Part shown: positions 18,156 through 28,556 of the stretch, in pieces | Numbering within the stretch: position 1 is the stretch's first letter | Layout of the letters: every line of letters starts with the position of its first letter | IMG/VR virus record: IMGVR_UViG_3300023179_000065 | Coordinates: 20,467-84,466 of that record | Origin: a virus | Reading direction: 5' to 3' (one strand) | Length of the DNA stretch: 64,000 nucleotides | Position numbers and translations under genes: made by a program | Notes under the pieces: generated by a model | The model's database searches: none | Told to the model about the DNA's origin: nothing | The model's input: only the letters and a program-made list of their open reading frames with translations

Positions 18156-21100
18156 ATGTCTATAGAGACTAATTTAAACGTTGCTCCTTATTTTGATGAC
18201 TATACTGAAAACAGTAACTACTACAAGATATTGTTTAGACCAGGTGTGTCAGTCCAGGCTCGCGAGCTTACTCAAATTCAGGACATACTACAAACCCAAG
18301 TAGAAAGATTCGGTAATCACGTTTTTAAAAGTGGCACCATAGTAAGTGGGGTTAACTTTCAGTTTTATCCGGCTTATAGTTATGTAAAGCTTCTGGATAA
18401 TCAAGCAGATGGACAGCCTGCTATACCTACAGAATATGTAAACTACTATGCTAAGAACGCAGCGAACGTTCAAGCAAAAATTATTAATGCTAAACAAGGC
18501 TTGCAATCTACAGACCCAGATACAAATTATTTGTATTTAAACTATATTAATTCAGGTGACTCTGCGTTAGAGACTAGTTTTGCTAATAGCGACGTGCTCA
18601 CAATTTTTAGCAAGAATTATGAAATATTTGACTTTAATGTCGTAAATGGTGGTACCTCATTCTCAAACTCTGATACAGTTCAGATTACTAGTGCTTTATT
18701 AGTAAGCAATAGTTCTATTGACCCAAATGCCGGCATATCTCAGGTAAATGGCACAACTGTAGCTAATGTATATGTTTATGAAGCTAATAATAATTTTAGT
18801 ATTACTCTTAATAATGTAACTTACACTAGCAATGACGGATACACTATTCTTAAAATTAAACCCCATACAAACGATCTAGCTAATAGCTCGGTTGGTGCAG
18901 AAAAGTGGACAATTACAAATGAAGGTTTCGTAGTACAGGGATCAAATAGCGCATATGTTGTCAGCCTAGTAGGTACAGGTGCGTCTGCAGTACTTACTAC
19001 TGACTCATCGGGAGTTATTACAGATGTGTCTCTAACAAACCCTGGAACTAACTATATTGAAGCTCCTTATGTAACAGTAAGAAGTAGCACTGGTACCTTT
19101 AACAATCTAGAAATTACACCTCAGATGTTTAAGGCACAAGTGCTTGTTGCTGACTCGTCATACTCTGGTGGCAATTCCACTCCAGTTGGTAACGCATATG
19201 CATTTGGGGTTACAGAGGGTATAATTTATCAGAAGGGCTTCTTCTTAGGGGTCAATTCACAGATCACGGTAGTTAACTCATATTCTACCAATGTTAATAG
19301 CGTGTCTGTTGGGTTTATTACTCAAGAGGCTATAGTTAATACAAATGTGGATTCCACCCTATTAGACAATGCCACAGGCACTCCAAACTTTGCCGCGCCT
19401 GGTGCAAATAGATTAAAGTTTATTCCTACTCTATCTGTAGTTGCTACTGCCAATGCTGAATCAAATAATACATTCTTTCCGCTAGTAGAATTTAGAGAAG
19501 GACAGCCTTACAAGCAATACAAGAATACTCTCTATAATATTCTATCAAAAGAATTTGAAAGAAGAACAACAGAAACTAGCGGTAACTTTGTAGTTGATCC
19601 TTTTATTGTTTCTACAAAAGATCAAACAACATGGAGCAACTCTTACTTTAATGCAGTATCAGATCCAGGTATTCTTTATATCGATGGTGTAAGAGTAGAC
19701 ACTCAACGCAATACGTTTGTGCCAGTTAGACGCTCAAATGACACTTATATATTAGAAGATCAGATTACCAGTATCAATTATGGTAGCTATGTTCTTGTAA
19801 AAGAGCTAGCAGGGTTTGTAGACACCGACGCGGCACCAGAGGTTTCTATCTATGGCGTACCATATCAGTATTATACAAAAAACAAGAGTAGTATATCATT
19901 TACTGATACTGTAATAGGTACGGCTAAGGTTAGATCGATTGTCTATGATTCAGGTACTCCTGGCACCTCATCTGCAAACTATAGAATGTACCTATTTGAT
20001 GTGTCCATGAGACAAGGGTACAGTTTTAGTCAAGCTAGATCAATTTATTATAATGGGGTTAGTTACGATGGTGTAGCAGATCTAGTCTTAGAGAGAAATA
20101 ACCTAAACAAAGAAATAGCAGTTCTTAAGGATCCAAAGAATAGTTCGTTACTGTTTGATCTATCTGTAGAGGGTGTTAAGTCAGTTAATTCGGTCACATA
20201 TGGATATAGATCTGCAGTTTCGTCTGCTAATATTAGTTCTAACGGCGTTGCATCTCTCACCATAAGCGACCAATTTATCTACGGTAATAATGCAACTCTT
20301 AGCGCGAATCAACGCAAGGAAGTAATCCTTGTACCTCTTGCCAATGCAATTTCTACTAATACTGCAACAGTAGAGTTGACTAGAAACAATAAGTTTGTAA
20401 TTGGTGATTTATTAGACACATACTTTAAACCAGGTGACAGTGTTTATCTAGAAAATTCGGCTAATGATAGTATATACTTGTACAGCTCGGTTGCATCAGT
20501 TTCTAATAATACCTACATGGTACTTAATGATGCATGGCCGTTTGATTCCAATACATCTATTAATGTAAGTAGATATTTGCCCGGCAACGTCCCAGTTCCT
20601 CTAGACGATACGCGTGTAAGTGTTAACACAAACAGCACAGGTACTACTCTCTACGTTAATCTTAATGGGGTATCTCCTAACACATTCAGTCTCTCTTCCT
20701 CTGTACCAGCGGCTATCACATATAATGCTATCAAGACAAACTTTCAAAAGCTAGCCAAGCTAGTAAGTAGAAATAACTATGTTAAGATTTGCTTGGCAAA
20801 TAACGTTGCAACAACTAAGGGGCCATGGTGTTTAGGTATACCGGACGCTTTTAGATTAAACAGAGTCTTTATTGCAAATTCAAGCACCGTTAATACTAAC
20901 AGTACAGTAATTACAGATAACTTCTATATTGATAATGGTCAAACATCTGACTACTACGGTCACGCCCATCTAGCTAAGAGAAACTCTATAGCTCGAAATC
21001 TTAGCGAAGATCAATGGCTGCTAGTAGAGTTTGATGCATTCTATCTAGGGACTCCATCAGCTGCTGGCTTCTTTAGCGTGTTAAGCTATCCATTAAACTC

Positions 21101-24100
21101 TAACAATAGCACACGCACCGCAATGGGTAATACATCTATTAACATAGTTGAAATTCCTGAGTTTAAATTGCCTAGCGGTAAAGTCTTAGGTCTAGAAAAT
21201 GCTTTGGACTTCAGACCTAGAATACAATCCCAAGCAACCTACACCTCTAATCCTAACGCGGCATCTGTTAATCCAGCGAATACTAGAACCTTCTATACGT
21301 CGGATAAATTATTCCCTATTCCAGATAGCAATGCAATTTTTAACTACGAAGCGTATCTGAAGAGAAAAGATAGAGTAGTAGTTTCTAAAGCTGGTAATAT
21401 TAAGGTAGTAGAAGGTACTCCTGCCTATGTGCCTGTGCCTACTGAAGCACCTGCAGATAGCATTACAATTTCTATACTTGAAATACCTTCATACCCATCT
21501 TTACCAAAGGTGCCTGATAGTAACGTAGTAGACTTGTTTACTAAGCGTACTGGTACAGCTTCAGGGCTTTATTCGCGCCATGTAAACTACACTGTAAAAG
21601 ATGTTTATGATGCTACTGAAGCTTCCAAGACACCTAAGAGATATACTATGGGTGAAATTGGTAATCTTGAAAGCAGAATTAAAAACCTTGAATACTATAC
21701 CTCTCTTAATTTACTAGACAAAAAAACAAAAGATATTAATATTCCTAGTTCTATTAACCCTTCACTTGATAGAACTAAGTATGGATATTTTGTTGACAAC
21801 TTTAATGACTACTTAAGTTCAGATATCAACAATAAGGAAATGACCGCTTATATAGATCAGGAAGCAGGTCGACTAATTCCACAAATTAAGAGCTTTAACC
21901 TGCAGGCCAGATTTAATTATGATGATAGCACTACGCTTAACAGCTTAAGATATAGTGGCAACGTTGTTAGTGAACCAGCACCTGGCAAGTGGTCAGAGCA
22001 TGTGTTAATGTTACCGTCTAACGGGGAAATTAATATTATTTCTCAAAACAGATTTACCTCTGCTGTTAATGGTACAGGCGGAGATACAAAGTTTGTTGGA
22101 GATATGATTACCGAGCCAGGCAATCTAAGAGTTGCTTTTAAGGTAGCTGTTAAACAGGTTGACACAACATTAATTCAAGAAAGCCCTGCAATAGATGTTA
22201 CTCCTGATGACATTGTTAGTAATACTAATCCTAGATATGTGCTTTCAGCATCTAAGAGAGAAGTAACGGAAGGTAGCAACGTGTCTATTAGCTTTATAAC
22301 AGTTAATGTTGCTAATGGAACTAGTTTTGATTATGCAATAACAGGTGCTAATGTTACCTCTGGAGATATTAGTGTACCTCTCACTGGCACCTTAACGGTA
22401 GAAGGTAACACTGACGTTGCTTATGCTAATTTGCAAATTGACATTTTAAATGACTTTACTACCGAGTCTTTAGAGACCATGGTATTTACTGTTAATACTT
22501 CTCCTACTACTTTTATCAACGTTAATATAGTAAGCACTTCAAGTAACACTGAATATCGTACCGTATTTACTTCTCCAACTGGCACCGATAGTGTAGGCGA
22601 GGGGCAAAACTGCTACTTTACGTTTACAGTTAGCAACCCACAAGTAAATACGTACCCTTATAGCATCACTGGTATTGGTATCACTAATAGCGATATTACT
22701 ATTAGCACATCAAGCAATTCTACAAGCAATGTATCGGTAGATACAACTGGTCTAGGCGGAACGCTCACTATTAATTCTACCGGGGGATGTGCTGTTTACC
22801 TTTCGATAGCAAATGATGCGGTAGTTGAAGGTTCAGAACCAGCCACCTTCACTATAGCTCATCCAGCCTATTCTAGTTACAGTTTTGTACTTACAGACGG
22901 CACTATAATTAACTTCCCGCTAAGTGTTAGTAATTCCAGTATTGACAGCGGCACCAGCGCTACATTTGTACTGACTTCTTCCGGCACTATTACTAACGGT
23001 ACTAAGGCAAGTTATACAATAAGCGGCGTAGAGCCTCTCGACATAAATGTTCCGCTTTCGGGGGATGTTACTTTTAATAATAACTATGCTAACTTAACTA
23101 TAACAGCAAATTCCAGCAGCTTATCTAATGGTATTAAGACACTTTTATATACTGTTACACCTCCAAGTGGGGCAAACTATAATACTACTCCTGTATTTGT
23201 AAGTACTAATATTAGATATTCAAGAGATGATAGTGCTCGACTAATATGTAATGTTAATAGCATTACTGAAACTAGTGCAGCAGGGTTTACTTTAACACTT
23301 GCAAATGGATATTCTGGTAGTATACCTTATACTATTGCAGGAAGCGCAGGATTTACCAGTGGAGATATTGATACAAGCCTTACCGGCAACATTACAGTAT
23401 CGTCTGGTACCGGGACTTTAAATGTCACTGCATTAAACAACGCTAACGGGGAAAGCAATGAAACGTTTACATTAACTATACCTAGCATAACCGATATGAC
23501 TACAGGGCAAGCATTGTCTAGATCTGTAATTATTTTAGCAGACCCAACAGATAATTCCGGTAGATTAACATCAAATGCAACTAGTATTTCTGAAACCAAC
23601 ACAGTCAGATTTACATTAACACTTGCCAATAATGCTTCTGGCAGCTTTGCATATACTATTACCGGGGGCGCAGGATTTACCAGTGGGGATATCAATACAA
23701 GCCTTACTGGTAATATTACTGTAACATCTGGCACTGGCACACTAGATGTTACAGCTTTAAATAATGCCAGTGGAGAAAGTGATGAAACATTTACTGTTAC
23801 TGTGGCCGGGGTCACAGCACCTGGCGGCGGCACATTAGCACAATCAGTAACTATTGCAGGAGATACCCCAGTAACAGACAATTCTGGTAGATTTACTGCT
23901 AACGCAACTAGTATTACTGAAACTAACACTGCTAGATTTACATTAACACTTGCCAATAATGCTTCTGGCAGCTTTGCATATACTATTACTGGTACCAGCG
24001 GATTTACCAGTGGGGATATCAATACAAGCCTTACTGGTAATATTACTGTAACATCTGGCACTGGCACACTAGATGTTACAGCTTTAAATAATGCCAGTGG

Positions 24101-25865
24101 AGAAAGTGATGAAACATTTACTGTTACTGTGGCCGGGGTCACAGCACCTGGCGGCGGCACATTAGCACAATCAGTAACTATCAAAGCAGATCCCGCTGTA
24201 TCTTATAGTTTAGAAACTTCCGGTAGAGAAGTACAAGAAGGAGGCAACGTTGTATTTACGCTAGTAACTACCGGAATAGGAGCTGGAACTTATCAATATA
24301 ACATTACTCCCACTACCAATAATGGTGACGGCATAACTCAAACTGATTTTGTTACCCCATTATCTGGTACAATTACAGTTACCGGTAACACTACTTTAGC
24401 CACAGGTAGTGTAACAGTAACTGTTGCTAACGATATCATTAATGAAGCCGATGAGACATTTGCATTTACGGTTTCAGGCACAACGGCTGCAGTGACTGGA
24501 TCGCCGTCGTTCGTAACTATTAAAAATACTCAAGTTGCTACTCCAACTCTAACGTGTGATAAGAGAGTAGTGTATGCAAAAGTAGAGTCAGAAACTACAG
24601 AGGCTACTGTTACTTATACGTTAGAAGTACCCGGAGCAGCTAACGGTACAGTATATCCTTATCAGATTATGAACGTTGGAGGGTCAGTAGAACCGTTCAG
24701 ATACAAAAATGATGGTGTTTTAATTGATTCTGGTAGTGTAGATGAAGATAATAATCCAATTTACGTTTTAGATAAATCTAAAGCTCCTACAGGCTCAGTT
24801 ATTAACAAATTTGCTGCCTATAAATGGAATTTAAAATCTATAAATGCTAAAGGTACTTTGACTATTAATAATGGTAAAGCTACTAAGCAAATACCGTATT
24901 TTAGAGATGATAATGATGGTGCTGGAGAAGAATATTATTTAATGAGAGTGCAGCTGGGGACTGTTACTGACGATCAAACAAGAGGTAGTAATGATCTTCT
25001 ATCCCCTGCCACGTTTATAGCTGCTAGTACTTTTTCAGCATCTTCAATAGGCACCCTAACTTGTAACTTTAATAAAACATCAGTAGCGGCAGGTAATACA
25101 TTTACATACAAAGCCAGTATCGCTAAAGGTATAGATGCAGTGGTATTAAATTACAATATTACTGGTGTTGTATCAGATGATATTTGTGGTGCGCCGCTTT
25201 CTGGTCAATTAATTACTCAGAGAGCCAACACCGCGGATATTTCTGGGGTAGTTGATACCTACGCTACACTCAGCTTTACTTCAAATGCTAATCTTACAAC
25301 TAATAAAAACATTATTGTTACAGCCACTGCGCTTAATAATCAACTAGTATCTCCTGCTATAGTTTCATCTGATACTTTGTTAATAGCAGCAGCCGCACCT
25401 GCGACACCTCTATATAACTTAACTTGCCAGACTATAGTAGGCACTTATGGAACTGGTACAAGCACTAAGCCTTACGGGTATATAAAATGCTATTTTAATA
25501 CTTCTAATATAGCTAAATCAGCCACACTCACAGTCAAGCTATTTAACGAGACACAAAATAAATATGTCATAACAAGCGGCAATAGAACAATAACAGCAAA
25601 ATCTACTAATAATGATTTTAGTATTGCTCTTAATGCCAATACCCCTACTGCAGGCTCACCGTACTTAACTACGTACTTAACTACTGGCATTCTTTTTTCT
25701 GTAAGCGATGCAATTTATACCGGTTATAAGACTGGCGATATGTTAAGAGTTGAAATTTACAGCGGCAGCACTAAGATAGCGGAAGCAAAAACCGTAGCAC
25801 CCAATCCAACTATCACTGGCACACAGCCTTCCGATGTTCTCTTTCAAAAGATAGGATATGCATAA
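18156..25865 (+). CDS. Giant virion protein: DUF4815 N-terminus plus Calx-beta-like repeats
   Basis: 2569 residues, the largest gene here. The start, YFDDYTENSNYYKILFRPGV followed by SVQARELTQIQDILQTQVER, is the DUF4815 signature found in large baseplate/tail proteins of marine T4-like phages. The DUF4815-type region extends to about residue 1340. From about 1355 to 2130 come at least seven Calx-beta-like repeats of about 105-110 residues with the pattern VxFTLT, YTITG, SGDI, LTGNITV and a final ExxETFTxTV; two are almost identical. Further beta domains end the protein. Calx-beta domains bind calcium in many adhesins, so this is probably a baseplate-anchored protein with an outward arm. GGGAAG precedes the ATG. 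Confidence 0.8.
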   Translation: MSIETNLNVAPYFDDYTENSNYYKILFRPGVSVQARELTQIQDILQTQVERFGNHVFKSGTIVSGVNFQFYPAYSYVKLLDNQADGQPAIPTEYVNYYAKNAANVQAKIINAKQGLQSTDPDTNYLYLNYINSGDSALETSFANSDVLTIFSKNYEIFDFNVVNGGTSFSNSDTVQITSALLVSNSSIDPNAGISQVNGTTVANVYVYEANNNFSITLNNVTYTSNDGYTILKIKPHTNDLANSSVGAEKWTITNEGFVVQGSNSAYVVSLVGTGASAVLTTDSSGVITDVSLTNPGTNYIEAPYVTVRSSTGTFNNLEITPQMFKAQVLVADSSYSGGNSTPVGNAYAFGVTEGIIYQKGFFLGVNSQITVVNSYSTNVNSVSVGFITQEAIVNTNVDSTLLDNATGTPNFAAPGANRLKFIPTLSVVATANAESNNTFFPLVEFREGQPYKQYKNTLYNILSKEFERRTTETSGNFVVDPFIVSTKDQTTWSNSYFNAVSDPGILYIDGVRVDTQRNTFVPVRRSNDTYILEDQITSINYGSYVLVKELAGFVDTDAAPEVSIYGVPYQYYTKNKSSISFTDTVIGTAKVRSIVYDSGTPGTSSANYRMYLFDVSMRQGYSFSQARSIYYNGVSYDGVADLVLERNNLNKEIAVLKDPKNSSLLFDLSVEGVKSVNSVTYGYRSAVSSANISSNGVASLTISDQFIYGNNATLSANQRKEVILVPLANAISTNTATVELTRNNKFVIGDLLDTYFKPGDSVYLENSANDSIYLYSSVASVSNNTYMVLNDAWPFDSNTSINVSRYLPGNVPVPLDDTRVSVNTNSTGTTLYVNLNGVSPNTFSLSSSVPAAITYNAIKTNFQKLAKLVSRNNYVKICLANNVATTKGPWCLGIPDAFRLNRVFIANSSTVNTNSTVITDNFYIDNGQTSDYYGHAHLAKRNSIARNLSEDQWLLVEFDAFYLGTPSAAGFFSVLSYPLNSNNSTRTAMGNTSINIVEIPEFKLPSGKVLGLENALDFRPRIQSQATYTSNPNAASVNPANTRTFYTSDKLFPIPDSNAIFNYEAYLKRKDRVVVSKAGNIKVVEGTPAYVPVPTEAPADSITISILEIPSYPSLPKVPDSNVVDLFTKRTGTASGLYSRHVNYTVKDVYDATEASKTPKRYTMGEIGNLESRIKNLEYYTSLNLLDKKTKDINIPSSINPSLDRTKYGYFVDNFNDYLSSDINNKEMTAYIDQEAGRLIPQIKSFNLQARFNYDDSTTLNSLRYSGNVVSEPAPGKWSEHVLMLPSNGEINIISQNRFTSAVNGTGGDTKFVGDMITEPGNLRVAFKVAVKQVDTTLIQESPAIDVTPDDIVSNTNPRYVLSASKREVTEGSNVSISFITVNVANGTSFDYAITGANVTSGDISVPLTGTLTVEGNTDVAYANLQIDILNDFTTESLETMVFTVNTSPTTFINVNIVSTSSNTEYRTVFTSPTGTDSVGEGQNCYFTFTVSNPQVNTYPYSITGIGITNSDITISTSSNSTSNVSVDTTGLGGTLTINSTGGCAVYLSIANDAVVEGSEPATFTIAHPAYSSYSFVLTDGTIINFPLSVSNSSIDSGTSATFVLTSSGTITNGTKASYTISGVEPLDINVPLSGDVTFNNNYANLTITANSSSLSNGIKTLLYTVTPPSGANYNTTPVFVSTNIRYSRDDSARLICNVNSITETSAAGFTLTLANGYSGSIPYTIAGSAGFTSGDIDTSLTGNITVSSGTGTLNVTALNNANGESNETFTLTIPSITDMTTGQALSRSVIILADPTDNSGRLTSNATSISETNTVRFTLTLANNASGSFAYTITGGAGFTSGDINTSLTGNITVTSGTGTLDVTALNNASGESDETFTVTVAGVTAPGGGTLAQSVTIAGDTPVTDNSGRFTANATSITETNTARFTLTLANNASGSFAYTITGTSGFTSGDINTSLTGNITVTSGTGTLDVTALNNASGESDETFTVTVAGVTAPGGGTLAQSVTIKADPAVSYSLETSGREVQEGGNVVFTLVTTGIGAGTYQYNITPTTNNGDGITQTDFVTPLSGTITVTGNTTLATGSVTVTVANDIINEADETFAFTVSGTTAAVTGSPSFVTIKNTQVATPTLTCDKRVVYAKVESETTEATVTYTLEVPGAANGTVYPYQIMNVGGSVEPFRYKNDGVLIDSGSVDEDNNPIYVLDKSKAPTGSVINKFAAYKWNLKSINAKGTLTINNGKATKQIPYFRDDNDGAGEEYYLMRVQLGTVTDDQTRGSNDLLSPATFIAASTFSASSIGTLTCNFNKTSVAAGNTFTYKASIAKGIDAVVLNYNITGVVSDDICGAPLSGQLITQRANTADISGVVDTYATLSFTSNANLTTNKNIIVTATALNNQLVSPAIVSSDTLLIAAAAPATPLYNLTCQTIVGTYGTGTSTKPYGYIKCYFNTSNIAKSATLTVKLFNETQNKYVITSGNRTITAKSTNNDFSIALNANTPTAGSPYLTTYLTTGILFSVSDAIYTGYKTGDMLRVEIYSGSTKIAEAKTVAPNPTITGTQPSDVLFQKIGYA
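23607..24181 (+). repeat. Near-identical tandem duplication of one Calx-beta repeat
   Basis: Bases 23607-23854 and 23934-24181 match almost base for base at an offset of 327 bases (109 codons). The main difference lies where one copy codes GGAGF and the other GTSGF. Neighbouring repeats in the same gene share only protein-level similarity, so this copy arose recently. It lies in frame inside the 2569-residue gene. Confidence 0.9.
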
Positions 25866-26368
25866 TGCCTAGTACTATTAATTCATTAGGATTTACAACC
25901 GAAGTAGGTAAAACTACTAGTCGTAATATAAGTTATATTGATGCTGTTGCAGAGCAAAGCTTTAAAGTGCGCATATACGGCTTAAACATTAACACTAAGC
26001 TTAATATGTATTCTAATAATAAGAAGGTTAGCTCTAATAATATTATTATGGAAGGTGGTGGCGACTTTAAAACAGATTTCAAAGGTGATGTTGAATTTGT
26101 TTACTACTATAAAGAAGCTCTTTCCGAGCTTACAAACGTATCTGAAACAGCATATCTAGATTATTTAAATAGAAACTCTGGCAGTCTAACTTTAGTAGCA
26201 GTTGATTCTGCATCAATTAACAGTAATACATTGCCTGTTAATTATAGAGATATTGCTAGATGCTATTCTGAATGCATAATAAATAAAACATACGACCCTC
26301 AAGTAACAACTAATTACTACGTGGAAATTAAAGAGGTGGGCAACACTTCTCCCACAACAAATGGTTAA
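25865..26368 (+). CDS. Structural-type protein of unknown function
   Basis: 167 residues, no family recognised. The start overlaps the giant gene's stop by one base (GCATAATGCC). It is beta-rich with SFKVRIYGLNINTKLNMYSN, NIIMEGGGDFKTDFKGDVEF, and a C-terminal YRDIARCYSECIINKTYDPQ. Placement between the DUF4815 protein and the 723-residue partner suggests the three form one assembly. Confidence 0.65.
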   Translation: MPSTINSLGFTTEVGKTTSRNISYIDAVAEQSFKVRIYGLNINTKLNMYSNNKKVSSNNIIMEGGGDFKTDFKGDVEFVYYYKEALSELTNVSETAYLDYLNRNSGSLTLVAVDSASINSNTLPVNYRDIARCYSECIINKTYDPQVTTNYYVEIKEVGNTSPTTNG

Positions 26369-26376
26369 AGGTTCAC

Positions 26377-28548
26377 ATGACTATAGTAGCTGATTTTGCA
26401 CAAACGTTTCTAGTTGACAGTAATGCAGTTCTCAAGTCACCATACGTTTTCCTTTCTAAAATCGATTTGTATTTTAAAAATAAACCAAGTGCTGCGTCTT
26501 CGTCTCAGACAAGCACTGGTGGTGTTTCTGTGCAGCCTGGTGCAACGGTTTATATTTGCGAAACAGAAAACATAAACAATATCGCGACTCCAAAGCTGGA
26601 CACATATATTAAATACGGGCGCGCTAGAGTCGAATATGCAAATATTAATACATCCACTACCGGGCAATCTGCTACAACGTTTAGATTTGATATTCCTGTA
26701 CCTATTTCGACAGACAAGTTTTATGCATTCGTAATTAAATTAGATAGTGGTGATTCGCAATTTGCATTGTGGCGGAACAAGGCAGGAGAAACATACAACG
26801 AAACACAAAGTTCCCCTGTTACTAAAGGAGCATTAGATGGCCAGTTTTTTGTTCTTACTAACGGTGCGTCCTTAACCCCTCTAACAGATACAGATTTAAA
26901 ATTTAATATCTCATCAGCAGTATTTCAACAGACACCCACATTATACAATGCTGTTAATAGAGATATGGAATTTGTAACCTTCTTTAAAGATTACTCTACC
27001 GGTAGACTAATAGGCGGTGAATCAGTGTTTTGTAATACTGGATATGTCGCTGCTCAAACAGTTGCTATTGTCGCAGGTAACAATATAGTTCACGGAGTTA
27101 GTACAGTATTTACTACTAACTTTACTGCCGGTGATACTATAGTATTAAACACTGGTAATACTAATATTATTCGTAGAATTGATAGTATTTCTAACAACAC
27201 AACACTATCGCTTTCATCACCCGTACCAGTAACTAATTCATCGGCTAATTATCTAATAGCACCTACTGCAAGAGTAATAAATTTTAACAAGCAAAAAGGA
27301 TTTGTTATTTTAGGCGGTTCCAGTTCCAATTCTACCTATAATTTTGCTGCCAATAGCACCAGCAACACTATCGTAGGGGAACTATCTGGCTCGTCTGTTA
27401 AAATCTCATCAGTAGAAAATTTTCCAGTAAATCAATTTTTATCTGAATTTAAAATTCTTGCTCCAGTAGACACTACTACCAACACGTACGTGAATTTTTC
27501 TAACTCGACATATGCAACAGTAGACAGCGATATAGAAGTTAGGCAATTTAAAAAAACTAATGTAGTAGAATACAAAGCTTATTGCAGCTCAAGATCTAAT
27601 GAAGTAAGCAATCCTGCGTTTCTTAATAATGATAAATCAGTTAATTTTTATCTACTCTTTGACACTGATAATCCATTTCTTACTCCAGTACTTGACGAAG
27701 AAGATATGTTGTTTCATGCAACATCCGTATACGCTGATGCTAATTACACAGACGAGGAATTACCAGGAAAAGGTAAATCAGCTGCAAAGTATATTGGTCG
27801 CGATGTAAGCTTAGCAAAGGGCGTTGTTGCGGAAGATATAAAAGTATATTTAACCGCACACAGACCAGCAGGTACTGATCTACAAGTATATGTAAGCTTC
27901 TATAATGATAATGATGGCGACATAAAAGATAATAAACTTTGGACAAGATTAAAGAATGTATCTCCAGATAATCTGTTTAGTGCTGTAGATAATGAAAATG
28001 ATTTAGTGGAACTAGAGTATGATCTGTCATATTATCCATTATCTAGTTATGACAATACAGTCTCAGGTAGAGCAGTCACCGGTACATTCACTATTAATTT
28101 TAACGGCAAAGATAGCTATGCAGCTAGAACCTTGATAGGCACTAGCGGGTTTATTAATGATGTGGTTAGCCCAGGTAATCTAGTAAGAATTTACAACCCG
28201 CTGTTCCCGGATCAATCAGTTATTTCCGAAGTAGAAGGGGTGTATGAAAATAGAATTAGAATTACTAGAGATATAAATTATTACGTTAACGGTAATAGTG
28301 AACAAGATGCTATTAATCTTAAGCTTGCTTCATTTGCTTCAGGGGGCCTAGTAGTAGAAGTATTGGATTACCCAGGCACCGCATTTAAAGACTATTTAAA
28401 TTCTGGTAAACTAACCTACCATTCTAGCGAGCTGAGTGTTGTAGAAGGGTATACTGCCTTTAAAGTTAAAATAATTTTAGTATCAGATTCTACTACTGGT
28501 TATTATCCGTCAGTAAGTGACGTTAGAGCAATCGCGCTATCCGTATAA
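26377..28548 (+). CDS. Virion protein resembling the C-terminal half of DUF4815-type tail proteins
   Basis: 723 residues. The opening DFAQTFLVDSNAVLKSPYVF followed by LSKIDLYFKNKP, and later FRFDIPVPISTDKFYAFVIK and DSQFALWRNKAGE, recall the AQTF-type module that in other marine phages follows DUF4815 on the same polypeptide. Here it is a separate gene. Residues 220-290 contain a module like that in the gp8-like protein (VHGVSTVFTTNFTAGD). The C-terminal 250 residues (DVSLAKGVVAEDIKVYLTAH, ATSVYADANYTDEE) form a further beta domain. It is probably a baseplate or tail-fibre network component; the exact role is unknown. Confidence 0.65.
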   Translation: MTIVADFAQTFLVDSNAVLKSPYVFLSKIDLYFKNKPSAASSSQTSTGGVSVQPGATVYICETENINNIATPKLDTYIKYGRARVEYANINTSTTGQSATTFRFDIPVPISTDKFYAFVIKLDSGDSQFALWRNKAGETYNETQSSPVTKGALDGQFFVLTNGASLTPLTDTDLKFNISSAVFQQTPTLYNAVNRDMEFVTFFKDYSTGRLIGGESVFCNTGYVAAQTVAIVAGNNIVHGVSTVFTTNFTAGDTIVLNTGNTNIIRRIDSISNNTTLSLSSPVPVTNSSANYLIAPTARVINFNKQKGFVILGGSSSNSTYNFAANSTSNTIVGELSGSSVKISSVENFPVNQFLSEFKILAPVDTTTNTYVNFSNSTYATVDSDIEVRQFKKTNVVEYKAYCSSRSNEVSNPAFLNNDKSVNFYLLFDTDNPFLTPVLDEEDMLFHATSVYADANYTDEELPGKGKSAAKYIGRDVSLAKGVVAEDIKVYLTAHRPAGTDLQVYVSFYNDNDGDIKDNKLWTRLKNVSPDNLFSAVDNENDLVELEYDLSYYPLSSYDNTVSGRAVTGTFTINFNGKDSYAARTLIGTSGFINDVVSPGNLVRIYNPLFPDQSVISEVEGVYENRIRITRDINYYVNGNSEQDAINLKLASFASGGLVVEVLDYPGTAFKDYLNSGKLTYHSSELSVVEGYTAFKVKIILVSDSTTGYYPSVSDVRAIALSV

Positions 28549-28556
28549 GGTAAAAA

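Noticed and set aside
23327-24184. 285-codon minus-strand open frame with internal repeats
   Set aside because: Antisense image of the duplicated Calx-beta repeats in the plus-strand giant gene; Val/Pro-rich product without any family resemblance.
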